DNA of 64,000 nt from Orobanche coerulescens (Eukaryota; Streptophyta; Magnoliopsida; Lamiales; Orobanchaceae): the NCBI GenBank assembly GCA_033398695.1, contig CM065809.1, positions 86,347,644-86,411,643 on the forward strand, given 5' to 3'. The stretch's first letter is position 1; the number at the start of each line of letters is the position of its first letter. A program made the position numbers and the translations under genes. The notes beneath the pieces were generated by a model that saw only the letters and a list, made by a program, of their open reading frames with translations, was not told the DNA's origin and searched no databases. Shown here one piece after another: positions 1 to 9,592 of this stretch.

Positions 1-271
1 AACTTCAGCATGATAATATTGATTGATATAAGATGTTGATATCAACCGTTAAGTCTTTTGAGTTGTCGTATAAAGATTTGTAGTCGAAATGGAATATGGT
101 TGTATAATGGTATGCATATCCTCGAATCCGAAGATGTTATTATCCGTAAGATCATTCATAAACGTGTGTACATGATATTCATGGAGGTAACATGAAGTAT
201 CACGGAAGATTTCATTGTTTCGATCATGGCGAGAACAGTTTACTGCTCAACACTAAACTGCCATGCATAGA

Positions 272-488
272 TAGTGCACACTATGCTATGAATATTAACG
301 TGCGCTATCGAGCACGAGTTAGCGTGCGCTACGTTTAGTACGTAACGTACGCTAGACCATCAGACGAGTTAGTTGGCTGGTCAGTTAAGTACTGACCATG
401 CATAGTTAGCGTACGCTAGGCTTTGTTGTTTGCGTGCGCTATCGAGCAGACTTAACGCACGCTACACAGAGTACTTAGCGTGCGCTAA
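272..488. repeat. Palindrome cluster, element A 5' LTR (downstream cluster)
   Basis: About eight copies of a 12-14 bp near-palindrome, consensus TTAGCG-YR-CGCTAA, fall in about 217 bp. Clear copies start at 296, 319, 343, 405, 430, 452 and 475; the copy at 272 is degenerate. The last is the full TTAGCGTGCGCTAA. Both orientations of the core occur. Confidence 0.85.
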
Positions 489-754
489 GCAGTTCAGGCA
501 GATTGCATTTTATGAACTTTTGGCCGTGAATCGAATTGTTAAACATTCGTACGACGTGAGATAAATCCTATATCATTTCTTTTGTTAAGGTTTGATCTTG
601 TTGCGTGATTGATCGAGAGGGGCGACCTTCGAGTGTCTCGTTTTCATGGAAGTATTGTTCTGTCTTCTAATCGAGGCAAGTACTCGAATTAGAATTGTTT
701 ATATTATGATAATTATGATGTGATTGTATCGTGTAAATATGTTGGGAATATATG

Positions 755-897
755 TCCACCATGCGTTGATCCGACGGGAATCATCATGGAAATCTATAGC
801 TGTGTGCGCTGGATCGTTGGACAGGTAGTTCCACCATGTGTTGGTCCGACGGGATCATCATGGGAATCTATAGCTGTGTGCGCTGGATCGTTGGAAT
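755..897 (+). repeat. Tandem 75-bp module, two units (element A 5' LTR)
   Basis: Two adjacent units start at 755 and 830. Each opens TCCACCATG and contains CGACGGG, ATCATCATGG, ATCTATAGCTG and CGCTGGATCG in the same order. The same module occurs at 8049-8191 and, more divergently, in the LTRs of C, D and I. Confidence 0.9.
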
Positions 898-1031
898 ACC
901 ACCAGTATGTTGAAACTGTTATGATATGATATGTGTTGTGGATATTCTCGTTGGAGAAACTTGTTATGATATAATTGTTGATTATATCACTGTTGTATGA
1001 TTATTGTACTTGTACTAGCATCGTTGTGCTA

Positions 1032-1045
1032 ACCCCTTCGGGGGT
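1032..1045 (+). other. UUCG-tetraloop hairpin in LTR
   Basis: ACCCC-TTCG-GGGGT would fold in RNA as a 5-bp stem closed by a C-G pair on a UUCG loop. It sits about 360 bp before the LTR end, probably in transcribed R/U5. The hairpin is kept in the A, D and I LTRs and, with one stem change, in C. Confidence 0.75.
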
Positions 1046-1400
1046 GAACATTGTGTTTGTTCAGGATCCAGGAGAGCGGGGAAACAACCACTGGAGATGC
1101 ATGACGACGAGGGTGCAAAGTGATGTTCCGTCCGGGTTTACTGTCTGTTATTTGTTGGTTATTTCAATAAGTACTCGAGTACGTCATCCGTTTATAATGT
1201 CTGGATTTTAGTGATGTAATAATAACTCTTCATTGGATATTTGTATTTCGGTTTTTGAACCAGACGGTTGTATTTTACTTCAGCAATTTCATAAAGCGGT
1301 ATCTGTTATTGTCTTTTCTTTTAATCAGCCTTGTAAATTCTTATGTAAAGGATTTACGGCGCTGTAATATTCCTGAATATATCGGGGGTGTTACAGAATA

Positions 1401-1412
1401 TGGTATCGGAGC
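1401..1412 (+). other. Primer binding site (initiator Met tRNA type), element A
   Basis: TGGTATCGGAGC starts 5 bases after the LTR end. It matches the usual plant initiator-Met primer site (TGGTATCAGAGC) with G for A at base 8, which can still wobble-pair with the tRNA. From 1413 to the Gag start there is only leader sequence. Confidence 0.85.
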
Positions 1413-1631
1413 TAAGATTATGGATATCTTGGCTGTTGGGTTAAAATAGGGGTCATTTATGTCTTTTGAGGTAACCGGCCGTGAATGACATCACTGCACT
1501 GCCTACGTCTTCATGCGAACGGTGGTTGTAAGTTCCTAAAACTCTATCTCATTCTCTACATGTTGTGTCGCTTTATACTTGAACATTAGAACAATGTTGT
1601 TTCCTGTATATTAAGTACTTGTGCTTACAGT

Positions 1632-2759
1632 ATGTTGAGAGGCGGACGTGGACGTGGTCGCGGTCGTGGACGCGGACGAAGGAATGCTGAAAGGGAGGCG
1701 TCGCCTTCTAATCAGGCTAGTCATAGCTCAGGCGAGCCGCAGCAATCCATCAATAACGAACCGGAACCTGGTGTACCAGAAATCCTTCGTCAAGTCGTGA
1801 ACCAGATGACTCAGTTCGCACAGGTCGTGGACCGAATGCAAGTGGTGGCAGGAATTCAGCAGGGAGATGGACAACAAAAGATTCCAGAAATGGGAAATCG
1901 AGGTGACCGATGGTTACAAGAGGTGGCAAAGATGCAACCACCCAAATTTGACGGCTTTTCCGAGACTCCCACTTGGGACCATTGGTTGAAGGAACTGGAG
2001 AAAATTTTTGCTGGAATTAATTGCCCGAATGACAGGAGAGCTCCTATTGCCCAGTACTTTCTGATAGTAGAAGCATCCGAGTGGTGGGAAGCTATCCGAC
2101 CCGCAGATCATGATGCCGATTGGGCGGAATTTAAAATGATGATGGAAGCTCAGTATTGCCCTCGTCCTGTGAGGGAAGCCAAAATTCGAGAATTTTTCTC
2201 TGCTCAGCCATCAGATGAACCCGTATCCCATACGATTAAGATGTTTAACCAGCAATTAGAATTTGTTCGACATCTGGTCAGAACAGATGCAGAGATGATG
2301 ATTCATTTTGAAATGAGAATCAAACCAAAAATCCAGAGGTACATGTCCGGTTTTGAATGTACCACTCTCCGCCAATACCAGGATAAGGCGTTGGCGTATG
2401 AAATTAAAGAAGCAGCAATGGAGAAGTTTATGGAGTCGAAGAAACAGAAAGTCTCTGGTACTTTTACAGAGCATAAGAGCAGTGGGCCCCGTAAGGCCCA
2501 GTCTTCTTTTTCTTTCAAGAAACCTCCGCACCAATCTAAGAACAGAAAGAATTACGGAACAATGTCAGTCACGACGGATACAGCTAGGAAGTGCTTTAAT
2601 TGTGGTCGCCCAGGCCACCTTTGGCGCGATTGTTTGCGCACCCCAGTTACATGTTTTGACTGCGGACAGGAAGGGCACCGTGCGACGTTCTGCAAAGACG
2701 CCACCAAATACAAAGGAACCCGTTCATCACAGCCAGTTCAAAAGGAAGCTAGTGTCTAA
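1632..2759 (+). pseudogene. gag: Element A Gag
   Basis: The reading frame encodes 375 residues of capsid/nucleocapsid, which packages element RNA in cytoplasmic particles. The start MLRGGRGRGRG is shared with the Gag starts of elements C and D, which fixes the start codon. The central domain (about residues 95-270) has the retrotransposon-gag pattern, with WDHWLKELEKIF and ASEWWEAIRP. Two CCHC knuckles follow at about residues 321-334 (CFNCGRPGHLWRDC) and 341-354 (CFDCGQEGHRATFC). In D the same frame runs on into protease, and C likewise continues past this point (SVNQTQQSG). Here a TAA stops it at 2757, and homology resumes after the stop in the same frame (QTQQSV). I infer this is a nonsense mutation in a single Gag-Pol frame rather than the natural Gag end. 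Confidence 0.9.
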
Positions 2760-4474
2760 CAGACGCAGCAAAGTGTTCAGATGCCTCAAAATTTTGGCCG
2801 TGGACAAGGCAGAGGACAATGGGACCAAAAGGGGGCATCGAGTGCCGGATCTGTTCCCCCACGCCTGTATGAGATGAGGAGGAGAGACGATCAGGATCCG
2901 CCGCCGCATCGTGCACTGTCCAGATTCTTTCCCAACCAGTTAGCGTTTTATTCGATACAGGAGCTACGCATTCTTTTATATCTTTGTCTTGTGTAAATCG
3001 TTTGAATATTTCTGGTTTTCTTACTTGTGAACCTTATGTTGTTGGTTTACCGAGTGGAGAGAGGATTGTTGGGAACTTAGAGACTAGAGATTTTCCTGTA
3101 TTATTTGGGGGTAGGAAATGGCTCTCAAACCTAATTGTGATAGAAATGCAAGGAGATGACCTAATACTCGGAGACGATTGGCTTAATCGATATGGAGCAA
3201 TTGTAAATTACCGAAGGAGGAATATTTCGCTGATCGCTGATGATGGCTCCGAAGTACTGTTTGAAGGATGGAAACCAGGAAGCTCAGGAAAGTTGATCAA
3301 AGCAATGAAAGCTGTCAAAATGTTGAAACAGGGATGTATCGGGTACTGGTGTTATGCAATGAAGAAAGAAGATGAAATTGTGGAACTTTCATCCATTCCT
3401 ATTGTGAACGAATTCCCAGATGTATTTCCTGACGAGTTACCTGGACTACCTCCACGACGGGACGTAGAATTTACGATTGAGCTGGAACCCGGAGCTACAC
3501 CAATTTCTAAGGCGCCGTATCGCATGGCACCTACGGAGATGTACGAACTGAAGAAGCAAATGGAAGAATTACTGGACAAAGGCTATATTCAGCCAAGCGT
3601 TTCACCTTGGGGAGCGCCAGTTCTTTTTGTTCGAAAGAAGGATGGATCGCTTCGACTGTGTATTGACTACCGAGAGCTGAACAAGATGATGATTAAGAAC
3701 AAGTATCCGTTGCCACGGATTGATGATCTGTTTGACCAGTTGCAAGGAGCAACAGTGTTTTCAAAAATCGATCTAAGATCAGGATACCATCAGCTGAGGA
3801 TTAAGGAATCTGATGTTCCAAAGTCAGCATTCAGAACTCGCTACGGACACTATGAGTTTGTAGTGATGCCATTTGGTCTCACTAATGCGCCTGCTGTATT
3901 CATGCAGTTGATGAACCGAGTGTTCATCGAATATTTGGATAAATTTGTGGTCGTGTTCATTGATGATATTCTGGTATATTCTAAGAACCCGGAAGAACAT
4001 GCGCAACATTTGCGGATTGTATTGGAACTTTTGAGAAACGAGCAATTGTACGCCAAACTTTCTAAGTGTGAATTCTGGCTAAAGGAAGTAATGTTCCTCG
4101 GCCATGTGGTGTCATCTAAAGGAGTCCGAGTAGATCCTCAGAAGATCGAAGCAATTATAGATTGGAAGCCTCCAAAGAACGTGAAAGAAGTCCGAAGCTT
4201 CTTAGGACTTGCTGGATATTATCGACGATTCGTGGAAGGGTTTTCTAAAATCTCCCGCCCACTTACTCGACTCCTGCAGAAAACTCAAAAGTTTGAGTGG
4301 AATGAATTGTGTCAGATTAGCTTTGATGAATTGAAGAAGAGATTGACGACGGCACTGATTCTAGCACTTCCACAGGGAACTGGAGGATTTATAGTTTACA
4401 GTGATGCTTCGAACCAAGGACTTGGGTGCGTATTGATGCAGAATGATAAGGTTATCGCTTATGCGTCGCGATAG
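2760..4474 (+). pseudogene. pol: Element A protease - reverse transcriptase - start of RNase H
   Basis: From the Gag stop to about 2890 homology stays in the Gag frame (SVPPRLYEM), then moves to another frame near 2895, where the aspartic protease signature DTGATHSF begins at 2954. That frame stays open to 4474. After the protease come the linker and the reverse transcriptase: [36 protein letters not shown] and the catalytic FIDD at 3956-3967. RNase H starts with [13 protein letters not shown]. The frame ends at a TAG (4472) right after IAYASR, where paralogues have glutamine (RQLKPYE), so this is a premature stop. The enzyme copies element RNA into DNA using the tRNA primer. It is inactive as written because of the frame change and the stop. 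Confidence 0.9.
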
Positions 4475-5521
4475 CTGAAACCTTATGAAGTGAATTACCC
4501 AACACATGATTTGGAGCTAGCAGCAGTGGTTTTTGCCTTGAAGATCTGGAGGCATTATCATCAGACGGGACTCACCGCGATCTTTACGGATCATAAGAGT
4601 CTCAAGTACATATTCAGTCAGAAAGAGTTGAACATGCGGCAAAGAAGATGGTTAGAGCTGATCAAGGACTATGACTTGGAGATTTTGTATCATCCAGGCA
4701 AAGCAAATGTAGTGGCCGATGCACTTAGCGGCAAGCCTGTTTCTATTCAGATGCTGGAGACGCTAACCTCCCAACTTAGCCTTCAACGAGAGATGATTCG
4801 TGAAGGAATTGAAGTGTGGTTACAAAGAGTCCAAGGACAACTGTGCGTGATGGAGATAACTTCATCATTAACCGAAGGAATCAAATCTAGACAGGCAGAT
4901 GACCCTTTAATGATTCGGTTACGTGATGAAGTGATCAAAGGAAAGGCCCCCGGATTCATAATTCATGATGATGGAGTTTTGAGATTTCAGAACCGACTCT
5001 GTGTTCCCGATGATGATGTTTTGAAACAGACGATTATGAAGGAAGCTCACAGTTCGCCCTATTCTATCCACCCGGGTACCAGTAAAATGTATAAGGACTT
5101 GAAGCAGAATTTCTGGTGGGGCAACATGAAGAAAGATGTAGCGGACTATGTTTCTAAATGCTTGACTTGTCAGCAGGTTAAGATCGAGCATCAACGGCCT
5201 GCCGGAATGTTGAAGCCACTCCCGATTCCTGAATGGAAGTGGGAGGACATATCGATGGACTTTATCACTAATATGCCGAGAACCAGGACAGGAATGAACA
5301 TGATTTGGGTGATAGTTGATCGTTTAACCAAATCAGCTCATTTTCTAGACATTAAGGATACGTGGGGACCAGAGAGGTTGGCACGAGTATTTATTTCGGA
5401 GATAGTTCGATTGCATGGTACGCCGAAGACCATTGTTTCTGATCGAGACGGCCGTTTTGTGTCTCACTTTTGGAAAGCAGTTCATAAGGCCTTGGGGACC
5501 GAATTGAACTTCAAGATCTGA
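4475..5521 (+). pseudogene. pol: Element A RNase H - integrase N-terminal half
   Basis: This continues the same frame after the TAG. RNase H motifs are [25 protein letters not shown] and ANVVADALS. The integrase zinc-binding domain follows (HPG...CLTCQQVK), then the catalytic core with MDFIT and SDRDGRF carrying two of the three catalytic acidic residues. The stretch HYHQTGLTA differs from HYLYGTRCQ in C, a local divergence. The frame stops at a TGA (5519) in a 36-base stretch that is the same length as in C but reads differently, as if two small indels compensate. Homology resumes at GQSERTIQT. It is disrupted but clearly integrase. Confidence 0.9.
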
Positions 5522-6298
5522 CTTACCACCCATGGTGACGGACAATCTGAGAGAACTATACAAACGGTGGAAGACATGCTGAGGGCCTGTGCCTTAGATT
5601 GGTCAAACGATTGGGAAGTTCATCTACCGTTGATTGAATTTACCTACAACAATAGTTGGCATGCTTCCATTAAGATGGCACCATTTGAGGCATTATACGG
5701 AAGGAGATGCAGATCGCCCCTATGCTGGGATGATTCATCGGACTTGATCGGAACAGAACCAGAGTTGATCGTGCAGACTCGAGAGAAGATAGCCTTGATT
5801 CGTGAAAGGCTGTTGACCGCCCAGAGTCGTCAGAAATCTTACGCAGATGTACGCCGCCGCCCATTGGAGTTCAGTACTGGAGACCACGTACTTTTGAAGG
5901 TTTCTCCTACTCGGGGAATCTTTCGTTTCGGAAGGAAAGGAAAGCTGAGTCCGAGGTATATCGGACCATTTGAGATCCTCGAAAGAGTTGGGGAGTTGGC
6001 ATACAGATTAGCATTGCCGCCGTCATTGTGCCATGTTCATAACGTGTTCCACGTATCCCAGTTACGGAGGTATATACCAGATCCCAGTCATATCATTGAT
6101 TTCGGCGAGATCGAAGTCGCGCAGGATGGGACGTTTGAAGAAAGACCGGTTATGATACTCGAGAGTCGAGTTAAGCAGCTGAGGAACAAACCAATCATTT
6201 CGGTCAAAGTTCAATGGTCACGTCACGGAATGGAAAAAGTCACTTGGGAAACGGAAGCTGATATGAAGTCTAGATATCCCGAGTTATTTTCGTCTTGA
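5522..6298 (+). pseudogene. pol: Element A integrase C-terminal part with chromodomain
   Basis: The frame is the same as upstream. It has [17 protein letters not shown], then LIEFTYNNSWH with the third catalytic acidic residue (Glu), then the GPF/Y-like region (SPRYIGPFEILERVG). The C-terminal chromodomain reads VKVQWSRHGMEKVTWETE, and the protein ends YPELFSS before TGA. Integrase inserts the DNA copy; chromodomains of this family are thought to steer insertion to heterochromatin. The end is about 35 bases before the LTR, as in C and D. There is no damage inside this last segment. Confidence 0.9.
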
Positions 6299-6333
6299 GT
6301 TTCGGGACGAAACTCCTTTTTAGTAGGAGAGTA
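6299..6333 (+). other. Pre-PPT hairpin and polypurine tract, element A
   Basis: GTTTCGGGACGAAAC (6299-6313) is an inverted repeat touching the stop codon. The weak purine tract TTTTTAGTAGGAGAGTA (6317-6333) ends at the LTR's TG. The tract would prime plus-strand DNA synthesis. The hairpin recurs at this spot in C and D, and in variant form in B and H. Confidence 0.8.
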
Positions 6334-6487
6334 TGTAATATCCGAATTTATTACGGTGTATTTCATCTGTATTCAAACCCTGTATTATTCGGATTGGTGA
6401 TTTTGATTATTGGAGTATGATATTTCTTACATTAATATCATTGTGCATAAGTATAGAAGCATGCAAAATTTCTCATGCAAACTCGTG

Positions 6488-6714
6488 TTAGCGCACGCTA
6501 AGAATGTATCTTAACGCGCGCTATCGGGCTACTATTAGCGCACGCTATGCAGATAGGGGTTGCGTGCGCTAAGAACTCAATTATTGAGCGGGACGACTAG
6601 CACATGCGCCAGCCGGGACATGGGTCTGGATAAGATTCCCGCGGACGCACCCGGACAATTATGAAGTCAACCATTATTAGCGCACGCTAAGGAATGCTTA
6701 GTAGCGTGCGCTAA
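6488..6714. promoter_or_regulatory. U3 palindrome cluster upstream of TATA, element A
   Basis: Six copies of TTAGCG-YR-CGCTAA or close variants start at 6488, 6512, 6535, 6561, 6677 and 6702. The last ends 20 bp before the TATA box. Clustering next to a core promoter suggests binding sites for a dimeric factor; this is inference. Confidence 0.75.
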
Positions 6715-6734
6715 CTTGTTAAAATGCAGAATAT

Positions 6735-6742
6735 TATAAATA
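6735..6742 (+). promoter_or_regulatory. TATA box, element A 3' LTR
   Basis: TATAAATA within TTATAAATAGGACAACA. The same context occurs in both D LTRs, and C has TATAAATAGGACA in the same place, always just after the upstream palindrome cluster. Confidence 0.8.
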
Positions 6743-7565
6743 GGACAACAACTCGTTTTGGCTTACATTTTACTCGTTCCTTCTGCATACTTGAGAGGCC
6801 AGAGAGCTGAGATATCCTACTACATACTTAGAACACATATTGTTGGTGTTTATATATTGGCTATCACTTGGGAGTAATCATTGAAGAGGAATAGCACCTT
6901 GGAGTGGCATACAACCAACCGGAGTTGGATTCTACCTTACGATTCGATGATTTTCATCATATTAAGGTATGTTCAATCTATCTCAAGACTTAGAGTTGGA
7001 TTCTAACGATTTGGATGATCATGTTAACAAGATATGAATTTTCATAGATGAATTATCCAAGTATATCATGTTTGGAATAGTGAGATGAATAAGCCTTAAG
7101 TATCTTGATTATAATCATCATGATTCGAATCTTATTACACTGAATATGTAAAGAGAAGCTTCTATCATTGGTAATTCGAATCTAGTAGATGACTTCATAA
7201 TAATCATGGACTTGACTTTAACAATCATTATTGTTGGATAAATCTAAAGGATGGAACATGGAAGGATTTATCTAGTATAGATGGAACGTTTAACAACTTC
7301 AGCATGATAATATTGATTGATATAAGATGTTGATATCAACCGTTAAGTCTTTTGAGTTGTCGTATAAAGATTTGTAGTCAAAATGGAATATGGTTGTATA
7401 ATGGAATGCATATCCTCGAATCCGAAGATGTTATTATCCGTAAGATCATTCATAAACGTGTGTACATGATATTCATGGAGGTAACATGAAGTATCACGGA
7501 AGATTTCATTGTTTCAATCATGGCGAGAATAGTTTACTGCTCAACAGTAAACTGCCATGCATAGA

Positions 7566-7782
7566 TAGCGCACGCTATGCTATGAATATTAACGTGCGCT
7601 ATCGAGCACGAGTTAGCGTGCGCTACGTTTAGTACGTAACGTACGCTAGACCATCAGACGAGTCAGTTGGCTGGTCAGTGAAGTAATGACCATGCATAGT
7701 TAGTGTATGCTAGGCTTTGTTGTTTGCGTGCGCTATCGAGCAGACTTAACGCACACTACACAGAGTACTTAGCGTGCGCTAA
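7566..7782. repeat. Palindrome cluster, element A 3' LTR (downstream cluster)
   Basis: This is the copy of the 272-488 cluster and has about eight units. Several units differ from the left LTR by single bases (for example TAGCGCACGCTA here, TAGTGCACACTA at 272), often in the CpG positions. Confidence 0.85.
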
Positions 7783-8048
7783 GCAGTTCAGGCAGATTGC
7801 ATTTTATGAACTTTTGCCCGTGAATCGAATTGTTAAACATTCGTACGACGTGAGATAAATCCTATATCATTTCTTTTGTTAAGGTTTGATCTTGTTCCGT
7901 GATTGATCGAGAGGGGCAACCTTCGAGTGTCTCGTTTTCGTGGAAGTATTGTTCTGTCTTCTAATCGAGGCAAGTACTCTAATTAGAATTGTTTATATTA
8001 TGATAATTATGATGTGATTGTATCGTGTAAATATGTTGGGAATATATG

Positions 8049-8191
8049 TCCACCATGCGTTGATCCGACGGGAATCATCATGGGAATCTATAGCTGTGTG
8101 CGCTGGATCGTTGGACAGGTAGTTCCACCATGTGTTGGTCCGACGGGATCATCATGGGAATCTATAGCTGTGTGCGCTGGATCGTTGGAAT
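8049..8191 (+). repeat. Tandem 75-bp module, two units (element A 3' LTR)
   Basis: Same two-unit arrangement as at 755-897, with nearly identical sequence. Confidence 0.9.
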
Positions 8192-8325
8192 ACCACCAGT
8201 ATGTTGAAACTGTTATGATATGATATGTGTTGTGGATATTCTCGTTGGAGAAACTTGTTATGATATAATTGTTGATTATATCACTGTTGTATGATTATTG
8301 TACTTGTACTAGCATCGTTGTGCTA

Positions 8326-8339
8326 ACCCCTTCGGGGGT
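8326..8339 (+). other. UUCG-tetraloop hairpin in LTR
   Basis: ACCCC-TTCG-GGGGT, identical to 1032-1045 in the other LTR. Confidence 0.75.
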
Positions 8340-8689
8340 GAACATTGTGTTTGTTCAGGATCCAGGAGAGCGGGGAAACAACCACTGGAGATGCATGACG
8401 ACGAGGGTGCAAAGTGATGTTCCGGCCGGGTTTACTGTCTGTTATTTGTTGGTTATTTCAATAAGTACTCGAGTACGTCGTCCGTTTATAATGTTTGGAT
8501 TTTAGTGATGTAATAATAACTCTTCATTGGATATTTGTATTTCGGTTTTTGAACCAGACGGTTGTATTTTACTTCAGCAATTTCATAAAGCGGTATCTGT
8601 TATTGTCTTTTCTTTTAATCAGCCTTGTAAATTCTTATGTAAAGGATTTACGGCGCTGTAATATTCCTGAATATATCGGGGGTGTTACA

Positions 8690-9592
8690 GTCGGTGATTA
8701 TCCTTTCCGTTCGTTGCGTCATCAATTACTCAAGGCAAATATTTTTGGAAACCTCTATTCTTAACGTGAAATGGTAATGTATATTGTGTGAGCTTTGCTC
8801 ACCCTGGGAGGGTCTGACGGGGCCTCGGGGGAATCTATGACTTCACTCTGGATTCACGAGTTTGTTTCGCTAGCCAGCTCGGGAGGGTCCTTAGAGGCCT
8901 CGGGTGGGATTCATGGTGGCGTCCTGGTCCTAGGCGATGCCTGTGCGTGTTTTGTTTTATAAAGTGGCCAGCTCGGGAGGGTCCTTAGAGGCCTCGGGTG
9001 GGATTCGTGGCTTCGTCCCGGTCCTAGGCAAATTGTTTGACTGTTTGTTTCCGGAAAAGACATGTCTGGTTTTGTTTTTTTTTTGAAATGATATTGGTGC
9101 ATGTACTATGAAACGTGTAAGCAATTGGTTTGCCTTGAATACTTGTACTAGCGTAATTGATAACCCCTCTGGGGACCCGTTGTGGGGAAATTCTTGTTAT
9201 GGATTTCAAGTTATGATCATCCGGACGAGCGAGTGCTGGGACAGTACGAGGATGTTGGCCAGGGTCGTTGACATGTGCACTTGGGTCTACTTATTTCTTT
9301 TGTCCATTTCGATATGGTTGTTTCCTATATTTATAAACTGATAGGCTGTACTCGCGAGTACATAGGCTTTTCAAATCGAACTCCGTGTTGTATTATTTTA
9401 AATTGCTACACTGTCGATTGTTACCCATTTAGTCGGTTGCTCCGAGTGTATTTTTATGTGATGTATTATTTGATTGTGCTTCCTCGCTAACCGAAATGGT
9501 TAGCCGAGGGGTGTTCGCTGTTGTAGCCTGGTGGGTCCCATGTAGGGGTCCACGGCGCTGTAATATACTCCGAATATCTCGGGGTGTTACAT
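8690..9592 (+). repeat. LTR remnant X, 3' end of a related gypsy LTR
   Basis: The end (GGCGCTGTAATA, ATCTCGGGGTGTTACA) resembles the LTR ends of A and D, so this is the right end of a plus-orientation LTR split by element A at 8689/8690. Two clear repeat units, each beginning GCCAGCTCGGGAGGGTCC (8874-8938 and 8968-9031), and one divergent unit near 8806 contain pieces alignable with the 75-bp module of A. ACCCCTCTGGGG near 9162 occupies the place of the UUCG hairpin. At 9593 the sequence switches abruptly to element C's LTR, so X had been inserted there. The rest of X lies left of the window. Confidence 0.8.

Larger units (their letters stand above)
1..1395 (+). repeat. Element A 5' LTR (3' 1395 bp only)
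   Basis: It is collinear with 7295-8689 of the downstream LTR and ends in GGGTGTTACA, directly followed by the primer binding site. The upstream part, including the TATA box, lies before the window. It holds the downstream palindrome cluster (272-488), a tandem 75-bp module (755-897) and a UUCG hairpin (1032-1045). Short ORFs here have no recognisable domain and recur in the other LTR copy, so they are not called as genes. Confidence 0.95.
1..8689 (+). mobile_element. Element A: Ty3/gypsy Tekay/Del-type chromovirus, 5' LTR cut by window start
   Basis: The order is LTR, primer binding site, Gag, protease, reverse transcriptase, RNase H, integrase with chromodomain, polypurine tract, LTR. The left LTR fragment (1-1395) matches 7295-8689, with a couple of dozen mismatches by eye, so this is one element with two LTRs. 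Both visible LTR ends carry the TG...CA signature within a TGTAA/TTACA terminal inverted repeat. Coding DNA is broken by stops at 2757, 4472 and 5519 and by a frame change near 2895, so this copy looks non-autonomous. It lies inside another LTR remnant (8690-9592). The 5 bases after it are GTCGG; the matching left target copy is outside the window. Confidence 0.95.
6334..8689 (+). repeat. Element A 3' LTR (2356 bp)
   Basis: It begins TGTAATATCC right after the polypurine tract and ends GTGTTACA. In order it holds the upstream palindrome cluster, TATA box, downstream palindrome cluster, tandem 75-bp module and UUCG hairpin. Its last 1395 bp match the window start. Confidence 0.95.

Noticed and set aside
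2757..2759. TAA after Gag of A as a natural Gag/Pol readthrough stop
   Set aside because: Homology continues in frame after it, and C and D have no stop there (D runs Gag into protease in one frame), so a nonsense mutation is simpler.
6488..6714. Regularly recurring palindromes as a CRISPR-like array
   Set aside because: The units are only 12-14 bp and vary, the spacing is irregular, there are no cas genes, and the setting is plant LTRs.
8911..9209. Minus-strand ORFs in LTR remnant X
   Set aside because: They arise from the tandem repeats of the LTR and have no recognisable product.
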